64,000 bases of DNA from positions 310,001-374,000 of the forward strand of contig NW_027478869.1 in the NCBI RefSeq assembly GCF_051014685.1. The letters are read 5' to 3'. The translations under genes and the position numbers were made by a program. Below are positions 59,150 to 64,000 of the stretch, piece after piece; the stretch's first letter is position 1; each line of letters opens with the position of its first letter. Below the pieces are notes generated by a model. The model was not told the DNA's origin and searched no databases. It saw nothing but the letters and a program-made list of their open reading frames with translations. This stretch comes from Ptiloglossa arizonensis. Its lineage: Eukaryota > Arthropoda > Insecta > Hymenoptera > Colletidae.

Positions 59150-59849
59150 AGGTAAGAAACGGTTGAGAAACTCAAAATTTTCACAGTTCTGATGCTCGAA
59201 ACGAATAACTAGAACGGCCTAGGGGAAAAGTACTCATACCGTTGTAATCGGGCGAGTATCTACTTTCAGATGCAACAGCAATTTTGCGGATTGGTGTATC
59301 CGTTCGCGAGATATGGCAGTTTGGGGGTAAGAAACGCTTGAGAAACTCAAAATTTTGGCAGTTCTGATGCTCGAAACGAATAACTAGAACGTCCTAGGGG
59401 AAAAGTACGCATACCGTTGTAATCGCGCGAGTTTCTACTTTCAGGTGCAACAGAAATTTTGTGGATTGGTCAATCCGTTCGCGAGATATGGCAGTTTGGA
59501 CGTAAGAAACGCTTGAGAAACTCAAAATTTTCGCAGTTCTGACGCTCGAAACGAATAACTAGAACGGCCTAGGGGAAAGGTTGGCATACCGTTGTAATCG
59601 GGCGAGTTTCTACTTTCAGATGCAACAGAAATTTTGTGGATTGGTCAATCCGTTCGCGAGATATGGCAGTTTGGAGGTAAGAAACGCTTGAGAAACTCAA
59701 AATTTTCGCAGTTCTGATGCTCCAAACGAATAACCAGATCGGCCTAGGGGAAAAGTACGCATAGCGTTGTAATCGGGCGAGTTTCTACTTTCAGATGCAG
59801 CAGAAATTTTGCGGATTAGTCAATCCGTTCGCGAGATATGGCAGTTTGG
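59150..59849. repeat. Four-monomer block, copy 2
   Basis: Matches 54600-55299 at +4550 bp, including gggggtaag (59323), gacgctcg (about 59541) and gcagcag (about 59797). Small differences include agcgttg at 59763. Confidence 0.82.
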
Positions 59850-60549
59850 AGGTAAGAAACGCTTGAGAAACTCAAAATTTTCGCAGTTCTGATTCTCGAA
59901 ACGAATAGCCAGAACGGCCTAGGGGAAAAGTTCGCATACCGTTGTAATCGGGCGAGTTTATACTTTCAGATGCAACAGCAATTTTGCGGATTGGTCAATC
60001 CGTTCGCGAGATATGGCCGTTTGGATGTAAGAAACGCTTGAGAAACTCAAAATTTTCGCAGTTCTGATTCTCGAAACGAATAACCAGAACGGCCCAGTGG
60101 TAAAGTACGCATACCGTTGTAATCGGGCGAGTTTCTACTTTCAGATGCAACAGAAATTTTGCGGATTGGTCAATCCGTTCGCGAGATATCGCAGTTTGGA
60201 GGTTAGAAACGCTTGAGAAACTCAAAATTTTCGCAGTTCTGATGCTCGAAACGAATAACCAGAACGGCCTAGGGGAAAAGTTCGCATACCGTTGTAATCG
60301 GGCGAGTTTATACTTTCAGATGCAACAGCAATTTTGCGGATTGGTCAATCCGTTCGCGAGATATGGCCGTTTGGATGTAAGAAACGCTTGAGAAACTCAA
60401 AATTTTCGCAGTTCTGATTCTCGAAACGAATAACCAGAACGGCCCAGTGGTAAAGTACGCATACCGTTGTAATCGGGCGAGTTTCTACTTTCAGATGCAA
60501 CAGAAATTTTGCGGATTGGTCAATCCGTTCGCGAGACATGGCAGTTTGC
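59850..60549. repeat. 350-bp dimer duplicated in tandem
   Basis: A two-monomer unit (gtttatac/cagcaatttt/ggccgtttgg followed by cggcccagtggtaaag) occurs at 59850 and again at 60200. The copies differ at a few bases (gattctcg versus gatgctcg, aatagcc versus aataacc, aggtaag versus aggttag). Confidence 0.84.
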
Positions 60550-60899
60550 AGGTAAGAAATGCATGAGAAACTCAAAATTTTCGCAGTTCTGATGCTCGAA
60601 ACGAATAACCAGAACGGCCTAGGGGAAAAGTACACATACCGTTGTAATCGGGCGAGTTTCTACATTCAGATTCAACAGAAATTTTGCGGATTGGTCAATC
60701 CGTTCGCGAGATATGGCAGTTTGGAGGTAAGAAATGCATGAGAAACTCAAAATTTTCGCAGTTCTGATGCTCGAAACGAATAACCAGAACGGCCTAGGGG
60801 AAAAGTACACATACCGTTGTAATCGGGCGAGTTTCTACATTCAGATGCAACAGAAATTTTGCGGATTGGTCAATCCGTTCGCGAGATATGGCAGTTTGG
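60550..60899. repeat. Near-identical neighbouring monomers with gcatgag
   Basis: Two successive monomers share aggtaagaaatgcatgag, tacacataccgttg and ctacattcag, and differ by agattcaac versus agatgcaac. This is the clearest monomer-level (175-bp) duplication in the window. Confidence 0.82.
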
Positions 60900-63874
60900 A
60901 GGTAAGAAACGTTTGAGGAACTCAAAATTTTCGCAGTTCTGATGCTCGAAACGAATAACTAGAACGGCCTAGGGGAAAAGTACGCATACCGTTGTAATCG
61001 GGCGAGTTTCTACTTTCAGATGCAATAGAAATTTTGCGGATTGGTCGATCCGTTCGCGAGATATGGCAGTTTGGAGGTAAGAAACGCTTGAGAAACTCAA
61101 AATTTTCGCAGTTCTGATGCTCGACAAGCATAACTAGAACGGCCTAGGGGAAAAGTACGCATACCGTTGTAATCGGGCGAGTTTCTACTTTCAGATGCAA
61201 CAGAAATTTTGCGGATTGGTCAATCCGTTCGCGAGATATGGCAGTTTGGAGGTAAGAAACGCTTGAGAATCTTAAAATTTTCGCAGTTCTAATGCTCGGA
61301 ACGAATAACCAGAACGGCCCAGTGGTAAAGTACGCATACCGTTGTAATCGGGCGAGTTTCTACTTTCAGATGCAACAGAAATTTTGCGGATTGGTCAATC
61401 CGTTCGCGAGACATGGCAGTTTGCATGTAAGAAACGCTTGAGAAACTCAAAATTTTCGCAGTTCTGATTCTCGAAACGAATAACCAGAACGGCCCAGTGG
61501 TAAAGTACGCATACCGTTGTAATCGGGCGAGTTCCTACTTTCAGATGCAACAAAAATTTTGCGGATTGGTCAATCCGTTCGCGAGATATGGCAGTTTGGA
61601 GGTAAGAAACGTTTGAGAAACTCAAAATTTTCGCAGTTCTGATGGTCGGAACGAATAACCAGAACGGCCTAGGGGCAAAGTACGCATACCGTTGTAATCG
61701 GGCGAGTTTGTCCTTTCTGATGCACCAGAAATTTTGCGGATCGGTCAATCCGTTCGCGAGATATGGCAGTTTGGAGGTAAGAAACGGATGAGAAACTCAA
61801 AATTTTCGCAGTTCTGATGCTCGAAACGAATAACTGAAACGGCCTAGGGGAAAAGTACACATACCGTTGTAATCGGGCGAGTTTCTACTTTCAGATGCAA
61901 CAGAAATTTTGCGGATTGGTCGATCCGTTCGCGAGATATGGCAGTTTGGAGGTAAGTAACGCTTGAGAAACTCAAAATTTTCGCAGTTCTGATGCTCGAC
62001 AAGCATAACTAGAACGGCCTAGGGGAAAAGTACGCATACCGTTGTAATCGGGCGAGTTTCTACTTTCAGATGCAACAGCAATTTTGCGGATTGGTCAATC
62101 CGTTCGCGAGATATGGCAGTTTGGAGGTAAGAAACGCTTGAGAAACTCAAAATTTTCGCAGCTCTGATGCTCGACAAGCATAACTAGAACGGCCTAGGGG
62201 AAAAGTACGCATACCGTTGTAATCGGGCGAGTTTCTACTTTCAGATGCAACAGAAATTTTGCGGATTGGTCTATCCGTTCGCGAGATATGGCAGTTTGGT
62301 GGTAAGAAATGCATGAGAAACTCAAAATTTTCGCAGTTCTGATGCTCGAAACGAATAACTAGAACGGCCTAGGGGAAAAGTACGCATACCGTTGTAATCG
62401 GGCGAGTTTCTACTTTCAAATGCAGCAGCAATTTTGCGGACTGGTCAATCCGTTCGCGAGATATGGCCGTTTGGATATAAGAAACGCTTGAGAAACTCAA
62501 AATTTTCGCAGCTCTGATGCTCGACAAGCATAACTAGAACGGCCTAGGGGAAAAGTACGCATACCGTTGTGATCGGGCTAGTTTCTACTTTCAGATGCAA
62601 CAGCAATTTTGCGGATTGGTCAATCCGTTCGCGAGATATGGCCGTTTGGATGTAAGAAACGCTTGAGAAACTCCAAATTTTCGCAGTTCTGATGCTCGAA
62701 ACGAATAACCAGAACGGCCTAGTGGTAAAGTACGCATACCGTTGTAATCGGGCGAGTTTCTACTTTCAGATGCAACAGAAATTTTGCGGATTGGTCAATC
62801 CGTTCGCGAGATATGGCAGTTTGGAGGTAAGAAACGCTTGAGAAACTCAAAATTTTCGCAGTTCTGATGCTCCAAACGAATAACCAGATCGGCCTAGGGG
62901 AAAAGTACGCATACCGTTGTAATCGGGCGAGTTTCTACTTTCAGATGCAGCAGAAATTTTGCGGATTGGTCAATCCGTTCGCGAGATATGGCAGTTTGGA
63001 TGTAAGAAACGCTTGAGAAACTAAAAATTTTCGCAGTTTTGATGCTCGAAACGAATAACTAGAACGTCCTAGGGGAAAAGTACGCTTACCGTTGTAATCG
63101 GGCGAGTTTCTACTTTCAGATGCAACAGAAATTTTGCGGATTGGTCAATCCGTTCGCGAGACATGGCAGTTTGCATGTAAGAAATGCATGAGAAACTCAA
63201 AATTTTCGCAGTTCTGATGCTCGAAACGAATAACCAGAACGGCCTAGGGGAAAAGTACACATACCGTTGCAATTGGGCGAGTTTCTACTTTCAGATGCAA
63301 CAGAAAGTTTGCGGATTGGTGTATCCGTTCGAGAGATATGGCAGTTTGGAGGCAAGAAACGCTTGAGCAACTCAAATTTTTCGCAGTTCTGATGCTCGAA
63401 ACGAATAACAAGAACGGCCTACGGGAAAAGTACGCATACCGTTGTAATCGGGCGAGTTTCTACTTTCAGATGCAACAGAAATTTTGCGGATTGGTCAATC
63501 CGTTCGCGAGATATGGCAGTTTGGAGGTAAGAAACGCTTGAGAAACTCAAAATTTTCGCAGTTCTGATGCTCGACAAGCATAACTAGAACGGCCTAGGGG
63601 AAAAGTACGCATACCGTTGTAATCGGGCGAGTTTCTACTTTCAGATGCAACAGAAATTTTGCGGATTGGTCTATCCGTTCGCGAGATATGGCAGTTTGGA
63701 GGTAAGAAATGCATGAGAAACTCAAAATTTTCGCAGTTCTGATGCTCGAAACGAATAACTAGAACGGCCTAGGGGAAAAGTACGCATACCGTTGTGATCG
63801 GGCGAGTTTCTACTTTCAGATGCAACAGCAATTTTGCGGATTGGTCAATCCGTTCGCGAGATATGGCCGTTTGG
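60900..63874. repeat. Monomer-level, weakly ordered end of the window
   Basis: Seventeen monomers with more private single-base changes and no clear long-period order. The marks cgacaagcat, ggccgtttgg, agtggtaaag and gcatgag recur irregularly. The monomer at 61600 has several clustered differences (gatggtcg, gtttgtcctttctg, gcaccag, gatcgg). The short plus-strand frames here are satellite sequence and not genes. Confidence 0.78.
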
Positions 63875-64000
63875 ATGTAAGAAACGCTTGAGAAACTAAA
63901 AATTTTCGCAGTTCTGATGCTCGAAACGAATAACCAGAACGGCCTAGTGGTAAAGTACGCATACCGTTGTAATCGGGCGAGTTTCTACTTTCAGATGCAA
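63875..64000. repeat. Partial last monomer (126 bp)
   Basis: The window stops within a monomer of the agtggtaaag type. The array therefore continues beyond the right edge, as it does beyond the left. Confidence 0.95.

Larger units (their letters stand above)
1..64000. repeat. Tandem satellite array, 175-bp monomer, about 366 head-to-tail copies
   Basis: The whole window is one satellite. Taking the window start as position 1, monomers begin at 1, 176, 351 and so on, and the same landmark (aggtaagaaacgctt or a variant) recurs every 175 bp to the end. I count 365 complete monomers and a 126-bp partial one. All lie in one orientation; I saw no inverted unit and no foreign sequence. Landmarks along the monomer: dyad TTGAGAAACTCAA at 14-26, A4T4 at 25-32, CCTAGG at 69-74, a CENP-B-box-like stretch at 88-104, an A3T4 tract at 130-136, dyad CGGATTGGTCAATCCG at 138-153 and TCGCGA at 155-160. 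The consensus is about 44% GC with 13 CpGs. Size and organisation suggest a centromeric or pericentromeric satellite, probably of a plant; that is inference, and I do not recognise the family. Confidence 0.98.

Noticed and set aside
60559..60916. Short plus-strand open frames starting MHEKLKIF at 60559, 60734 and 63184
   Set aside because: They are created by the gcatgag variant, which makes an ATG in the repeat. They are satellite sequence and are not conserved in other monomers.
1..64000. CRISPR array (regular repeats)
   Set aside because: The whole 175-bp unit is repeated, with no alternation of short repeats and unique spacers. Unit length and organisation are those of satellite DNA.
1..64000. 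Ribosomal RNA, 5S or tRNA gene cluster
   Set aside because: The monomer shows no A-box/B-box pair, no 5S internal control region and no cloverleaf or rRNA core motif that I could recognise. The dyads are far too short.
1..64000. Human or primate alpha satellite
   Set aside because: The size is close (175 against 171 bp) and higher-order structure is present, but the sequence does not resemble alpha satellite and the CENP-B-box-like stretch lacks the leading TT.
1..64000. Telomeric or microsatellite runs
   Set aside because: No TTTAGGG or TTAGGG tracts and no short simple repeats were seen. The longest homopolymers are about five bases.

Overview
This window is, from end to end, one tandem satellite-DNA array. 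It holds no recognisable gene, RNA gene, transposon, CRISPR array or unique sequence. The unit is a 175-bp monomer. Phase arithmetic gives 365 complete monomers plus a final 126-bp partial one, all head-to-tail on the same strand. Only three single-base length changes are visible: a 174-bp monomer at 29576, a 176-bp monomer at 45150 and a 174-bp monomer at 46376. A consensus taken by eye is about 44% GC with 13 CpGs per monomer. It carries a 16-bp dyad (CGGATTG-GT-CAATCCG), a 13-bp dyad (TTGAG-AAA-CTCAA), an A4T4 tract, an AvrII-like CCTAGG, an NruI-like TCGCGA and a CENP-B-box-like stretch.

A 64-kb, uninterrupted, length-constant, higher-order-structured array points to a eukaryotic chromosome, most likely centromeric or pericentromeric heterochromatin. 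A 175-bp unit sits in the size range of many plant centromere satellites, but animal satellites of this size also exist. I do not recognise the monomer as CEN180, CentO, CentC, CentBr or human alpha satellite, so the species stays open.

Layout. (1) 1-27.3 kb: a left domain whose marker monomers carry cgagcat, aaagtttg, cgcgcgat or acattttt variants. It contains a 9- then 12-monomer unit (176-3850) and an 18-monomer (3150-bp) higher-order repeat. The block 1751-14700 (74 monomers) is tandemly duplicated almost perfectly as 14701-27300 (72 monomers; two were lost through an in-register deletion that left a hybrid monomer at 19076). (2) 27.3-33 kb: an older mixture of the same monomer types, with an 11/10-monomer block repeated. 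(3) 34.8-46.9 kb: a right domain with a 19-monomer (3325-bp) higher-order repeat in four copies, each with its own gains and losses. (4) 46.5-53.5 kb: a 24-monomer (4200-bp) periodicity, with a five-monomer piece of the 19-mer repeat embedded at 49350. (5) 53.5-64 kb: less ordered monomers with short local duplications.

There are no genes to connect functionally. The biology visible here is array evolution: unequal exchange in exact monomer register, hybrid monomers, homogenisation domains, and a clustered base change that made a perfect palindrome. Open frames are by-products of the repeat. The recurrent splice-like signals around an open 57-nt segment are noted as a speculative finding.
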